Origin: Dysgonomonas sp. Marseille-P4361
GTDB taxonomy: Bacteria > Bacteroidota > Bacteroidia > Bacteroidales > Dysgonomonadaceae
Direction of reading: 5' to 3'
Length of the DNA: 64,000 nucleotides
Assembly: GCF_900343125.1 (NCBI RefSeq)
Contig: NZ_OPYL01000008.1
Span: 62,001 to 126,000 of the forward strand
Shown here: positions 1 to 8,879 of the stretch, piece by piece
Layout: each line of letters opens with the position of its first letter
How positions within the stretch are numbered: position 1 is the first letter of the stretch
Program-made: the position numbers and the translations under genes
The notes under the pieces: generated by a model
What the model was told of the DNA's origin: nothing
What the model saw: the letters and a program-made list of their open reading frames with translations, nothing else
Databases searched by the model: none

Positions 1-395
1 AATATCTGAATTAATGGATCAGTATCATCTATCAATTTTAGCTCAAACAAAAGATCTGAAATAAACCTTAATGTAAGATCGGCTGATAAAATAGCAGCCG
101 GAGTTATCGCCTCATTATAGGGTTGTACCAACCTACGAACTTCATCCAAATTCTGCTCTCTGTAAAGAAGCAGCTGGCTCGAATAATAGAACAGACAAGC
201 CGCCCATATTGCCGCTTGAGAGCTAAATATAGGTGATGTGTAGGGGTATGATAATACTTCTTGTTTATAGTCTTTTTCCAGATACGAAATTGTTGCTTCT
301 ATCTCATCAGGATTAATTTCCAGTATATTTTTGTAAAGTATAACTTCCCCGGTTAATCTGACATGACGAATCATGTCGAAAAAATAACTTTTCAT
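1..395 (-). CDS. Hypothetical protein, N-terminal part (runs off left edge)
   Basis: On the minus strand an ATG at 393-395 opens a frame with no stop up to base 1, giving 131 codons of an incomplete protein. It begins MKSYFFDMIRHV and is rich in Leu, Ile, Tyr and acidic residues. It has no signal peptide or clear membrane segment and reads like an alpha-helical cytoplasmic protein. I do not recognise the family. It is divergent from cydD, with about 300 bp between the two starts. The codon pattern is that of a real gene, but the function is unknown and the C-terminus lies outside the window. Confidence 0.6.
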   Translation of the reverse strand, partial: MKSYFFDMIRHVRLTGEVILYKNILEINPDEIEATISYLEKDYKQEVLSYPYTSPIFSSQAAIWAACLFYYSSQLLLYREQNLDEVRRLVQPYNEAITPAAILSADLTLRFISDLLFELKLIDDTDPLIQI

Positions 396-614
396 TTCGA
401 GGTGCAAGATAATAAAAAATATATGTATTGTATTGTCAATACCATACTTCATATACAGAGCTATATATAAAAATATACTATACTAAAACGGTATAAAATC
501 AACTCATACGAAAGTAATATATAGCATTTCCTATAGCTTCCTACTACTCTATGAAATAAAAAGCAGCAAGAAAATCCTCAAATCGAATACAGATACAGAT
601 TCGCATTATTTAAT

Positions 615-622
615 TATCTTTG
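615..622 (+). promoter_or_regulatory. Putative -7 promoter element for cydDC
   Basis: TATCTTTG matches the Bacteroidota sigma-ABfr -7 consensus TAnnTTTG. It lies about 77 bp before the cydD start in the divergent intergenic region. I see no clear -33 TTTG at the usual spacing, so this rests on the -7 match and position. Confidence 0.45.
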
Positions 623-698
623 TTGTAATAGAGTTAAAGCACATAAGTTTATTTAATAATTACTATTTTCACATAGTAATCATAATCATAGATAATCA

Positions 699-2345
699 AT
701 GAGTTCTAATCCAGAAAGCGCTTCCAGTTGGCTAGGTAAAAAGATAATCGAAGCAAAAGGAGCATATATTTCTGCATCAATACTAACCGTACTAAGTGCA
801 GGGTGCTTCGTTATCTTCGGATGGTATCTGGCGGTGTTTGCCGCTTCGTGGCTGATAGATGGTAAAATATTACCCTCTACGTTATTATACTCATCCATAT
901 TCCTTACGGGAAGATACATCTTTGCGCATTTTGCCTCACAGTTCAATTACAAAGCTGGTAATATAATTGTTTCCAGAATAAAGAAAAAGTTATATCCTAT
1001 ATTGCTCAACAGCAGCAAATACGATTCAGTATCAAGCACCCTATTAGTTACCAGAGTAAGTGATGATCTAAAGCCTTTCTACGCCTTTTTTATTCCATAT
1101 GCCATAGCATCAATCTTAGTAAGTGTGTTGTTGCTCATTATTTGTTTTTGGATGGAAAAATGGGTCGGTCTGGCTCTCTTGGTTTCACTTATCATTATAC
1201 CTATGCAGATGATTATTATAGGCATAGGAGCCGAAGCGCTTCACAAAAAACATATAAATCTTTTTCTTAAATATTCGGCTGTTTTCTACAACCGTCTTCA
1301 AACAATTGCCGAAATTGTCAATCTGGATAACTTCAAACCTCAGTATCGTTTTTTGTCCGAAAAGAGCAAAGAGTTAAACAAGGCTACAATAAATGTAATG
1401 CGGGTTGCAATTCTTTCATCGGCTGTTTTAGAATTTTGTGTTACCATCTGTATTGCTGTTGTTGCCGTCTATTTAGGAATGAGTTTATTGGGAATAATGA
1501 CAGGTCCTAGTTATGGAAATGGATACGATTTTCATACAGCATTATTCTTGCTCATTCTTGCACCTTATTTCTTCTTTTATCTGAGGAAATTTGTAAGTGC
1601 CTACCATGACCGTAATAAAGCTTTAGCATCGGCCAAGTTGATTATACCGATACTAAACGAGCATGTAGAAGCTCCTTTGGCTGACAACAGAGAAGAACTT
1701 AAGTCTTTCAATGTTACAGGACTGAATTTTTCTTATCCAGATTCTCCGGTTAGAGTTTTGCACGATATCAATCTCGAATTACCACTGAAAGGACTTGTTC
1801 TTGTAAAAGGCATATCGGGTTCCGGCAAGTCCACTCTTTTGAGAATATGTACCGGGAGCTTGTCTGTTGAGAATGGTTTTGTATCGGTAAACCAAAAAGA
1901 CAATGAATGGTCTCAACAATGGCTGAAAGCCAATTCGTCTTATATGAATCAGTTTCCTTTCATTTTTGACGGCACATTACAGTACAATGTATTTTTAGAA
2001 AAAGATGCAAGCAGCTATAATCAATACCCTGACTTCTTAAACAAAATTCTGGCTAAGAAAGAAGATGGCTGGCAAACAGAACTGAGTCATAATGGCAAAC
2101 AGCTTTCGGGAGGAGAGAGACAATTGGTTACACTCGCTCGTATGATACTATATCCTAAGCCAATAGCTATTTTAGACGAACCAACCGCCAATTTGGATAC
2201 AGATACAGTAGAAGTTATTCTTCCGGAAATAATCAAATTGGCCAAAGAAAAACTTGTCATCGTAGCCTCACACGAAAAAATGTTCGATACTGTTGCAGAT
2301 ACAATCATAAACTTAAACTGGGGGGAACAGATGAATCATGAATAA
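699..2345 (+). CDS. cydD: CydD-like ABC transporter subunit (thiol exporter family)
   Basis: This 548-residue protein has an N-terminal six-helix membrane domain (about residues 15-310) and a C-terminal ATPase. Visible ATPase motifs are Walker A GISGSGKS, signature LSGGERQ, and Walker B IAILDEP followed by a switch His (ASHEK). The membrane part, with an AASWLIDG-type segment in its first helices, resembles CydD. That protein pairs with CydC to export cysteine or glutathione to the periplasm and is needed for cytochrome bd assembly in Proteobacteria. The next gene overlaps it by 8 bp and is CydC-like, so the two should form a heterodimer. No cydAB is visible in the window, so the link to cytochrome bd is by family only. 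A general heterodimeric ABC exporter is the alternative. Confidence 0.75.
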   Translation: MSSNPESASSWLGKKIIEAKGAYISASILTVLSAGCFVIFGWYLAVFAASWLIDGKILPSTLLYSSIFLTGRYIFAHFASQFNYKAGNIIVSRIKKKLYPILLNSSKYDSVSSTLLVTRVSDDLKPFYAFFIPYAIASILVSVLLLIICFWMEKWVGLALLVSLIIIPMQMIIIGIGAEALHKKHINLFLKYSAVFYNRLQTIAEIVNLDNFKPQYRFLSEKSKELNKATINVMRVAILSSAVLEFCVTICIAVVAVYLGMSLLGIMTGPSYGNGYDFHTALFLLILAPYFFFYLRKFVSAYHDRNKALASAKLIIPILNEHVEAPLADNREELKSFNVTGLNFSYPDSPVRVLHDINLELPLKGLVLVKGISGSGKSTLLRICTGSLSVENGFVSVNQKDNEWSQQWLKANSSYMNQFPFIFDGTLQYNVFLEKDASSYNQYPDFLNKILAKKEDGWQTELSHNGKQLSGGERQLVTLARMILYPKPIAILDEPTANLDTDTVEVILPEIIKLAKEKLVIVASHEKMFDTVADTIINLNWGEQMNHE

Positions 2346-3936
2346 ATTTATCTTTAAATATATACTACAGCCCTTAGCCGGCAAATGGTTTCGAGGTTTT
2401 TTCCTTTTGCTGATTTGGACTTTGGCATTTATTGCCCTTCCTGCTATTTCGGGGTGGTTTTTGGCTATTTGCAGTGTGGTATTCGTTACAGCAAATACGA
2501 CATTCTCTTATTTGGTTCCATCTGCCATAATCCGTCTGATGGCCTTATCGCGTACAGCGACAAGGTATTTCGAACGATTGGAAAACCATAAGACAACGCT
2601 AGATGCTCAGCAAAGACTTCAATTGAAGATATTCCAATCTGTAGCCAAATTCCCTTATTTTCAGAAACAAGTCAATAATAATTCAGCCATACTCCAAAAC
2701 AGTACGCATGGCGTAGATGAGATATTGAATCACATTCTTTTGTGGCTTCTGCCATTCTCTGCATTAATAGTTTCGCTTAGTGTTTACTTCTTTTTCTTGA
2801 TCGTATTTTCACATGTCATAGCCATAGAGTTTTTGATTTCATCTGCTATTTTGCTATTTATCGTTCCTCAATTTATTTTCAGGAAGAACAGTAATCTTTA
2901 CGGAAAGCTTAAACTATGTCGTGAGGAAAACAATCAGGCTCTTATCGAAAGTTTCAGGGGCAGAATAGAGATTTCGAAATATGATCTGGAAGCGAAAGCT
3001 ATTGGGCAAAATGAATTCAGATTGGCGCAATTAGAACAAGTAGAAAGCCAATTGCAAACGAATTCATTTTGGCTACAACTCATAGGAGGTTTGGGACTTA
3101 GTTTCGTCGCCATATTTTTACTCTGGAATTCTCAGAATTATGGAATAGATGCACCAACAGCTATTGGAATTTTCTTCGGTATCATGGCACAAGCTGAATT
3201 ATCGGAAATGCTTTTTTCCGGAAAATCTGAGAAAAGTTCTGTTGCAAATCAGATAAAAGATGTAGATACGATCATCCAAAAAGGAGAACAACCTGTAGAA
3301 ACTGTAGAGGTTGATTCTTCACTAGAAAGGCTCAGCTTAAAAAATGTGAGTGCTAAAATTCCCGAAACACCAATTCGTACCAATGAAATATCGTTAGAAA
3401 TCAAAAAAGGAGAATGGATTGCTCTATTTGGAGAAACAGGAAAAGGTAAAACGACCTTATTGAATAGCCTTTTTTATCCAGAATACCGCCTCAGTGGAGT
3501 GCTACTATGGAACAATGATACTCCATTGTCACACTTACCTGTACCTGAATGTATTTACGTTACTCAAAAAGCTTACCTGCTGACAGGGACACTGCGTGAG
3601 AACTTCGAAGGTTATCCCGACGAAGCCATAGAAGAAGCATTGGACATTGTCGACCTGACAAGCTGGAGACGCTCTCTCCCCGAAGGCCTGGATACATGGA
3701 TAGGTGAAAATGGTGAGACTTTAAGCGGAGGGCAACGAAAGAAATTACTTCTAGCGCAAGCATTACTCAAGAAACCTCAATTATTGGTAGTAGATGAACC
3801 AACAGCAGGCATTAGTTCAGAGAATGCAATTTCTATTTTCGAAGGTATCAGACGCTTGTATCCCAACATTTCGATATTGATGGCTACCCACTTGAAGGAC
3901 TTTGAACAGGTAGCTGATAAGGTAATAAGAATATAA
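2338..3936 (+). CDS. cydC: CydC-like ABC transporter subunit (thiol exporter family)
   Basis: This is a 532-residue half-transporter whose start overlaps the end of cydD by 8 bases, indicating translational coupling. The N-terminal membrane domain has the SGWFLA and FERLENH segments typical of CydC. The C-terminal ATPase shows Walker A GETGKGKT, signature LSGGQRKK, Walker B LLVVDEP and a switch His (ATHLK). Both subunits keep complete ATPase motifs. With CydD it is expected to form an inner-membrane exporter of reduced thiols. The region after the stop has an 8-bp stem hairpin (3979-4003) without a T-run, so a terminator is not clear and the next gene may be co-transcribed. Confidence 0.75.
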   Translation: MNKFIFKYILQPLAGKWFRGFFLLLIWTLAFIALPAISGWFLAICSVVFVTANTTFSYLVPSAIIRLMALSRTATRYFERLENHKTTLDAQQRLQLKIFQSVAKFPYFQKQVNNNSAILQNSTHGVDEILNHILLWLLPFSALIVSLSVYFFFLIVFSHVIAIEFLISSAILLFIVPQFIFRKNSNLYGKLKLCREENNQALIESFRGRIEISKYDLEAKAIGQNEFRLAQLEQVESQLQTNSFWLQLIGGLGLSFVAIFLLWNSQNYGIDAPTAIGIFFGIMAQAELSEMLFSGKSEKSSVANQIKDVDTIIQKGEQPVETVEVDSSLERLSLKNVSAKIPETPIRTNEISLEIKKGEWIALFGETGKGKTTLLNSLFYPEYRLSGVLLWNNDTPLSHLPVPECIYVTQKAYLLTGTLRENFEGYPDEAIEEALDIVDLTSWRRSLPEGLDTWIGENGETLSGGQRKKLLLAQALLKKPQLLVVDEPTAGISSENAISIFEGIRRLYPNISILMATHLKDFEQVADKVIRI

Positions 3937-4066
3937 TTGCTAGCTTTTGGATAAAAAAAGTAGAAGGCTACCTCTTTGCTACAATTCATCGAAAAAATTG
4001 TAGTAACTTAAAGCATTGTAAAGAGCAAAGACAATCTACACTACAATGTATCTAAATTATACCATT

Positions 4067-4765
4067 ATGAAACAGAATCTGTTTGCTATAATAATCATCT
4101 TCCTTACGGCATCTTGTGCTAGCCTTTCTACTCCAAGGCTAGGTAAACTTATAGAGCAGGTAGAACTGGGCTCAACAAAACAAGAGGTTATCAATATTTT
4201 GGGAAATAACTATGTAATTGACGCAGTATCGGAAATAGAGGAGGGGAAACTTGAAGTCTTACTCTTTACCTCCAGTTATTCTTACGATTATCTCTTTTAT
4301 TTTGTCAATAATCACCTCACGGAATTTCATAGATATATTCCTCCACAAACAGTTGAGACGGCTGACATAAATGGATCCAGACCGAAGAAGATCACTATTA
4401 AATCTAAAGAAAAGGATACTTTTGAGGAAATAACGTCCTATCTTGAAGATGCAGAAATAAAAGACGAGAAAGGGAATAAAAGGACGATACGGAAAGATAT
4501 TTTCGGAGACTTAGAAATTAGTGATGATAGAGGAAATAAGAAAACAATAAAAAAGGATATTTTAGGTGATGTCACAATTGAAGATAGCAAGGGTAATAAA
4601 AAGACCGTAAAAAAAGACATCTTTGGAAATATTGAAATAAAAGATAATAAGGGAAATACAACAACTGTGAAAAAAGATATTCTCGGAAATATAGAAATCA
4701 TAGATGACAAAGGGAACAAAAAGACCGTGAAGAAAAATATCTTTGGAGATATAGAAATAGAATAA
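4067..4765 (+). CDS. Lipoprotein with BamE/SmpA-like segment and five 20-residue repeats
   Basis: The start at 4067 is preferred over an in-frame ATG at 4046, because it directly begins a lipoprotein signal (MKQNLFAII..) ending in the lipobox TASC. The 232-residue product then has a segment around GSTKQEVINILGNNY that resembles the BamE/SmpA fold (short helix, then a turn before a strand). The C-terminal 100 residues are five tandem 20-residue repeats with conserved GN, TxKKDI and FG(D/N). These end almost at the stop and look like stacked beta-hairpins. The export signal is clear and the function is unknown. The protein is probably anchored in the outer membrane. Confidence 0.6.
   Translation: MKQNLFAIIIIFLTASCASLSTPRLGKLIEQVELGSTKQEVINILGNNYVIDAVSEIEEGKLEVLLFTSSYSYDYLFYFVNNHLTEFHRYIPPQTVETADINGSRPKKITIKSKEKDTFEEITSYLEDAEIKDEKGNKRTIRKDIFGDLEISDDRGNKKTIKKDILGDVTIEDSKGNKKTVKKDIFGNIEIKDNKGNTTTVKKDILGNIEIIDDKGNKKTVKKNIFGDIEIE
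4454..4753 (+). repeat. Five tandem 60-bp coding repeats
   Basis: Five consecutive in-frame 60-base units encode 20-residue repeats. Each unit carries a D-x-(K/R)-G-N stretch, then T-(I/V)-(K/R)-K-(D/N)-I-(F/L)-G-(D/N). The units differ at the DNA level, so this is an older amplification maintained at the protein level rather than a recent slippage product. Confidence 0.85.
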
Positions 4766-4885
4766 CTGAAAATACTTTCATAAAGGGACAATTATGTTTC
4801 ATTAATCTCAGAGATTACTCAGGCTGGTAAGAATACGTCCACCTTTGCTTTATCTTACGATATAAAGACTTTACAAAAAATGTAG

Positions 4886-4893
4886 TAGCTTTG
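4886..4893 (+). promoter_or_regulatory. Putative -7 promoter element for the 57-residue gene
   Basis: TAGCTTTG fits TAnnTTTG and lies 30 bp before the ATG at 4923, a normal distance for a Bacteroidota start site with a short leader. The -33 region (about 4866-4873) has only a TTTAC-like match. Confidence 0.5.
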
Positions 4894-4922
4894 TACACTA
4901 TAAATTTAAATCAGAAAGAATT

Positions 4923-5096
4923 ATGATGAAGCCTCGCATAGGCATGACTGCTCGTACGGGAGAAAAGTGTCCCAAAAGTGGAGTATGGAAAGTAGTGGGA
5001 ACATTCGAAACAGTCACTCAATCGGTATCCAGAGGCAACAAGATGCCTCCGCATGAGGGTAGACACGTAAACTGGAGACTAATAATAATGTTCTAA
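4923..5096 (+). CDS. Small conserved-looking protein, 57 residues
   Basis: An open frame of 57 codons (start MMKPRIGMTARTGEKCPKSG) is preceded by a promoter match and an AGAAAGAA ribosome-binding stretch. It contains a T-G-E-x-C-P-x-S-G-x-W block and a later K-M-P-P-x-E-G-x-x-V-x-W block. The Cys-Pro and MPP spacing resembles small proteins of about 60 residues seen in other bacteria, with a GxxCPxSGxW motif before a PPxxGxxxxW motif. It has a single Cys, so a zinc ribbon is unlikely. The function is not known to me. It has no signal peptide, so it should be cytoplasmic. Confidence 0.6.
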   Translation: MMKPRIGMTARTGEKCPKSGVWKVVGTFETVTQSVSRGNKMPPHEGRHVNWRLIIMF

Positions 5097-5121
5097 GCCC
5101 AAGTTTTAGCATATAAAAAAA

Positions 5122-5173
5122 TCTGCTTTGCCGAATGCCAGAAAATCATTTTCAAAACATATAGCAAAGCAGA
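5122..5173 (-). terminator. Putative terminator of the leftward PUL operon
   Basis: The 10-base arms tctgctttgc (5122-5131) and gcaaagcaga (5164-5173) are perfect complements. Read on the minus strand, the stem is followed by a T-run (complement of the A-run at 5115-5121). The loop is large (32 bases), so confidence is moderate. It sits about 40 bp past the stop of the 670-residue gene. Confidence 0.5.
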
Positions 5174-5213
5174 GATAACCAAACAAATCAAAGGTAATAA
5201 CCTATTTTATCTA

Positions 5214-7226
5214 CTACTTTTTACCTTTATAGCCAAAATATGTTTCAACACGCTCAGGAGAAAGCATTTGCCATAGCGAAGCTACTGTCCATCCCGGAGC
5301 AAAGATGTCATTATAGAATCCTTTTCCGTTCTTGCCATAGTCCCAATTAGTATGCTGAACAACTTCCGGATAATAACCTTCTTTACCGATATTGAACATA
5401 CTACCTTTCAATGGCATAAGTTGCAGCATTGAGCTCTTGATAACAGCAGAAAACTCTGAAAAACGTGGCTCGTTCCGTTCTTTTGACAGCCAATCCAGCA
5501 CTGTCGCAAATTCGAAAATGAATACATCTACGTGATTATTTTCTACAGATACGTTACCCCAACCTCTCGTTTTGAAGTTTACATCTCCCAACATCTGACC
5601 TTGAGCAAACGGCACGTCCCACATATAATACCAAGAAAGAGCAAAATAAGCGGCCTCCTTGCTCAGATCAATATAGTGTTGTTGTTCTTTCCCTTTCGAC
5701 ACCATTGCCATGTAATACATAGCCGTAGAAGCATACAACGAAGCCTCTTTATCTTCGCAGTTGGCATCAAGTGTAGAAGAGAAGTAGTCTGCTTTGGATA
5801 CTAATTCTTTTTCCAGATATACAGTTGTTTTCTTAGCACTTTCCAAATATTTTTTATCATTAAAGTATTTGTATGCCATCGTTAAAGGTAGCGTAGCAGA
5901 TGGCGTACTTCCTCCAGACTGATCTGTAATCTCAAAATTATCTTTAAACTTACGAGGATAACTACCATCTTCTCCTTGTAGTTTAAGGAAGTTTTCTAGA
6001 ATATTTTTTATTTTAGCCTCCCATTGAGGATGTTTACGCTCTTGTTTTTTCTCATAGTCCAAGTAGTTAAGTACAGCAAATACTCCTTCCGACTGGCGAC
6101 GAATACTGTAAATATCTGTCTCTGAATTGTTGGAATAATCTACAAACTCGCGGATAAAGCCATTTGGCGTAAAGCCATGTTCAAGATAACTGTCGAAAAT
6201 GCTGTTTGCCATTTTCACTAGTTCGGGTCTATTGTGCGACTCTCCGTATTCCAGAGCATTGAACGCATTTAACAAAACACGACCAACAAAACCTACTTCT
6301 ACACTACCGGTACTCTCACAATCGTCGGTACGCATATGAACTCCCGAAAAATATTTCAGCGGATATTTTTCTACATAACTACTTACAAAAAACTTAGTCA
6401 GATCAGCTTTTGCTTGTTCTACCGACATTGGTTTCTCATATTTTTGAGGCCTGTAAGTGTCATAAGAATAATTCCAAACATCAGCAACGAAAGACGAATA
6501 GCTCTGACTGTTGCCTACATTGATTTCCCATGTCAATTGACGGGTTTCTCCTTTTTCCATTTTCTCGAAAGCCTTAACCGCCGGAGCTAATGTCAATTTT
6601 CGGATATAGGTATTTGGCGCCTCATTGTATGGAAAGCCATAAACCAAAGCTGATTTTCCTTCTATATTCTGAAATCCTGTGAAACCTAAAGAAGTTTTAC
6701 CCGAAAGAATTACTTCTCCCTGACTATGACAAGCCAAGCTTTCATTCTTAAATTCATCTATTCGCAAAACAGTACAGTATTCTCCTGTTTTCTCGTTAAA
6801 GATACCAGTAAGCGGTGTACTCAAACGGTCTTCTCTTACACGCCAGCTATCGCTTGTGTAAAACGACGGAGCTTCTTTTGGAGATCTCAGGTTGCGACGA
6901 TACCAAAAGCCGGGCATATAAAAAAGACAATCATCATGATCGGCTGTCAGTTTATAGATTTCTTCATAATTGTAATAAACCTCATCTGTGGCATTCAATG
7001 TAATATTCACCCGGATGGTGTTTCCATTCTTCACTTCTTGACGAGTGATTGCTAACGGAATACTTTTCTGAGCTTGTAATTGTCCACTTGAGCTTTCCTT
7101 CAATACTAATGTTTCGGAAGGATTACCCGGGGTTTTAAGAGTTATCCTCTTCTCTACATTTTGCTGTGCATTCACAACCACAAACGAGAGTAGAGATAAT
7201 GCAATCATAAATACTTTTTTTCTCAT
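5214..7226 (-). CDS. Secreted (alpha/alpha) barrel protein, probable glycoside hydrolase
   Basis: This 670-residue protein has a Sec signal peptide (MRKKVFMIALSLLSFVVVNA, cut before QQN). A beta-rich region fills about residues 25-270. A helical region (about 280-650) has repeated aromatic and helix-pair segments such as VFAVLNYLDYE, LPLTMAYKYFND and AALYFALSWYYMW-like helices. This layout suggests a six-hairpin glycosidase fold. I do not recognise a named GH family. It is the last gene of the susC-susD-GH43-GH93-like operon, 18 bp after its neighbour, which supports a role in degrading the same glycan. Acidic residues in the HMRTDDCESTGSVE segment (about 295-308) are catalytic candidates. 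A non-catalytic or lyase role cannot be excluded. Confidence 0.6.
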   Translation of the reverse strand: MRKKVFMIALSLLSFVVVNAQQNVEKRITLKTPGNPSETLVLKESSSGQLQAQKSIPLAITRQEVKNGNTIRVNITLNATDEVYYNYEEIYKLTADHDDCLFYMPGFWYRRNLRSPKEAPSFYTSDSWRVREDRLSTPLTGIFNEKTGEYCTVLRIDEFKNESLACHSQGEVILSGKTSLGFTGFQNIEGKSALVYGFPYNEAPNTYIRKLTLAPAVKAFEKMEKGETRQLTWEINVGNSQSYSSFVADVWNYSYDTYRPQKYEKPMSVEQAKADLTKFFVSSYVEKYPLKYFSGVHMRTDDCESTGSVEVGFVGRVLLNAFNALEYGESHNRPELVKMANSIFDSYLEHGFTPNGFIREFVDYSNNSETDIYSIRRQSEGVFAVLNYLDYEKKQERKHPQWEAKIKNILENFLKLQGEDGSYPRKFKDNFEITDQSGGSTPSATLPLTMAYKYFNDKKYLESAKKTTVYLEKELVSKADYFSSTLDANCEDKEASLYASTAMYYMAMVSKGKEQQHYIDLSKEAAYFALSWYYMWDVPFAQGQMLGDVNFKTRGWGNVSVENNHVDVFIFEFATVLDWLSKERNEPRFSEFSAVIKSSMLQLMPLKGSMFNIGKEGYYPEVVQHTNWDYGKNGKGFYNDIFAPGWTVASLWQMLSPERVETYFGYKGKK

Positions 7227-7244
7227 TTCTTTCGAATATTATTT

Positions 7245-8876
7245 TTAATTAGTCTTTACCTTAAGCCATGTATCAATTTCTTGAATACAACTATTTACAA
7301 TGGCTTCTTCATATCCAGATGCTTCACTTTCATATGCTGATAGTATTGCATTGAAGTAAAACGAGTCTTTCCTTAATAAAGGAATTTCTGTTTTAGAGAT
7401 AGAAAAAGTGAGGGTGTAACCATTTTCATTTATCTCACTACCTACTTGCACTTTCTGCATAGAGAAGGGGTTCCACTTGCCTTTCTTTTCTTTCCATACT
7501 GAGATTACACCTTCTCGATTACTGAATATTTTATATCTGTATTTACCCGAAGCAAAACATACTGATAGCCCATCTTGAGTTGATTGGGACATATCTGCTA
7601 TTTGTGCTATGATATAAAGGGAGTCAGCATCTTCCCATAAGTTTATGTCAGCATGTGTAACTCCCTTAGATCCGATGAAAAGAGGTGAGTGTCCCTCCAC
7701 ATCTTTACTTATACTAAGTTCAGAAGGAATCTGGTAGCCTTTTATGATCCATGGAGCAACATTTTTATAGTCGAAATTACTAGAAGCTACAGCCACAACT
7801 GTATCTTTATTCCATATAGCTAAAGAATTCCATTTTGCTTCCTTATCTAATGGAACAGGAAAAGGTCTGGTTCTGTATTTAAAATTACGAGCCTCCGTAT
7901 CGCCAATAGCGACCTCCATTGTAGAAAGTTCCCAATTGGATGAACGATTTTCTGTCGTCTGATAAGATATAAGTGTTTGTCCATTTGGTAAACTTATGAT
8001 GTACGGTGCCCCCATGTAAACAGAGTCGGGGACAGGCGTCTGAAGTGCATAATTTCTCATTTCAGAGTCTCCAAGCACCGGTTCTGCCCAGTTATCCTTC
8101 AATTTAGTTCTGACTGTATATGGTTTAAAAGCTTCTTTGTAGTTATCTTCTATTACAGTTACAATTTCATCGCCACAAACAATAGATACCGGCATCCCAT
8201 CTCTTCTTTCTTTACGGAAAGAAACTATTTTAGGAGTCTTAGTCCATGTTTCGCCATTGTCGTCAGAAGATACCATTGATATCTCTTGTTCCTCTGACTG
8301 TTGGTATGGATTTTCATTTGCAAAATACACCTGCAATTCACCATCAGGCAACTGTAAGAAAGAGGGCTCCCAACAGCCATCAATAAACCGTGGAGCGGCA
8401 TTACATAATACTTGTGCCGGAAGCCATGTCTTACCGTTATCTGTACTTCTTCTTATCACGATGGAATAAGGTGCTATTTCAGCCTTTGCCGGACGATAAT
8501 TACAACCGACAATCAGATCTCCATTTTGCAACTGTTCAATTTCGGCATTTGCCATATTTACGATGGTTGACTCACCAGATAAGTTGCTATATATGAATTG
8601 AGAAAATACCTGTACCGGATATTCCCACGATTTACCATTATCGTAACTACGCTTATACTCAATACTACCGGTACGAGTTTCGTAGATTATGATAATAGAT
8701 GAATCTTGCAAACGCAACAATCGAGGATATCCGCCTTTTTCTGCAATCTTCTCCATAGAACTATAATCCCAGGCGATACGCACATCATCGGCTCTTAAAT
8801 TGTTCTTTTGAGCGAAAACAGTTGTATTACCAAGACATAGTAAAGAGACAATTAACAGCAGGCAAATCTTATTCAT
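7245..8876 (-). CDS. GH93-like exo-arabinanase with C-terminal CBM9-like domain
   Basis: This 543-residue secreted protein has a signal peptide ending VFAQ. Residues about 30-390 form a six-bladed sialidase-like propeller with Asp-box repeats (RSYDNGKSWE, STDNGKTWLP, SSDDNGETWT) and a CWEPSFLQLPDG segment. That segment resembles the WEP block of GH93 exo-alpha-1,5-L-arabinanases. Residues about 400-540 look like a CBM9-type sugar-binding domain (ADINLWEDADSLYIIAQIAD). It probably releases arabinobiose or a related unit from the chain end. The neighbouring GH43 fits an arabinan target. Other BNR-repeat hydrolases are the alternative. Confidence 0.6.
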   Translation of the reverse strand: MNKICLLLIVSLLCLGNTTVFAQKNNLRADDVRIAWDYSSMEKIAEKGGYPRLLRLQDSSIIIIYETRTGSIEYKRSYDNGKSWEYPVQVFSQFIYSNLSGESTIVNMANAEIEQLQNGDLIVGCNYRPAKAEIAPYSIVIRRSTDNGKTWLPAQVLCNAAPRFIDGCWEPSFLQLPDGELQVYFANENPYQQSEEQEISMVSSDDNGETWTKTPKIVSFRKERRDGMPVSIVCGDEIVTVIEDNYKEAFKPYTVRTKLKDNWAEPVLGDSEMRNYALQTPVPDSVYMGAPYIISLPNGQTLISYQTTENRSSNWELSTMEVAIGDTEARNFKYRTRPFPVPLDKEAKWNSLAIWNKDTVVAVASSNFDYKNVAPWIIKGYQIPSELSISKDVEGHSPLFIGSKGVTHADINLWEDADSLYIIAQIADMSQSTQDGLSVCFASGKYRYKIFSNREGVISVWKEKKGKWNPFSMQKVQVGSEINENGYTLTFSISKTEIPLLRKDSFYFNAILSAYESEASGYEEAIVNSCIQEIDTWLKVKTN

Positions 8877-8879
8877 AGA

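Noticed and set aside
3979-4003. Hairpin after cydC as a terminator
   Set aside because: The 8-bp stem is AT-rich and not followed by a T-run.
4438-4791. 117-codon open frame on the minus strand across the repeat lipoprotein
   Set aside because: It is the antisense shadow of the 60-bp repeats, low in complexity (Phe/Ser/Pro-rich), with no start signals.
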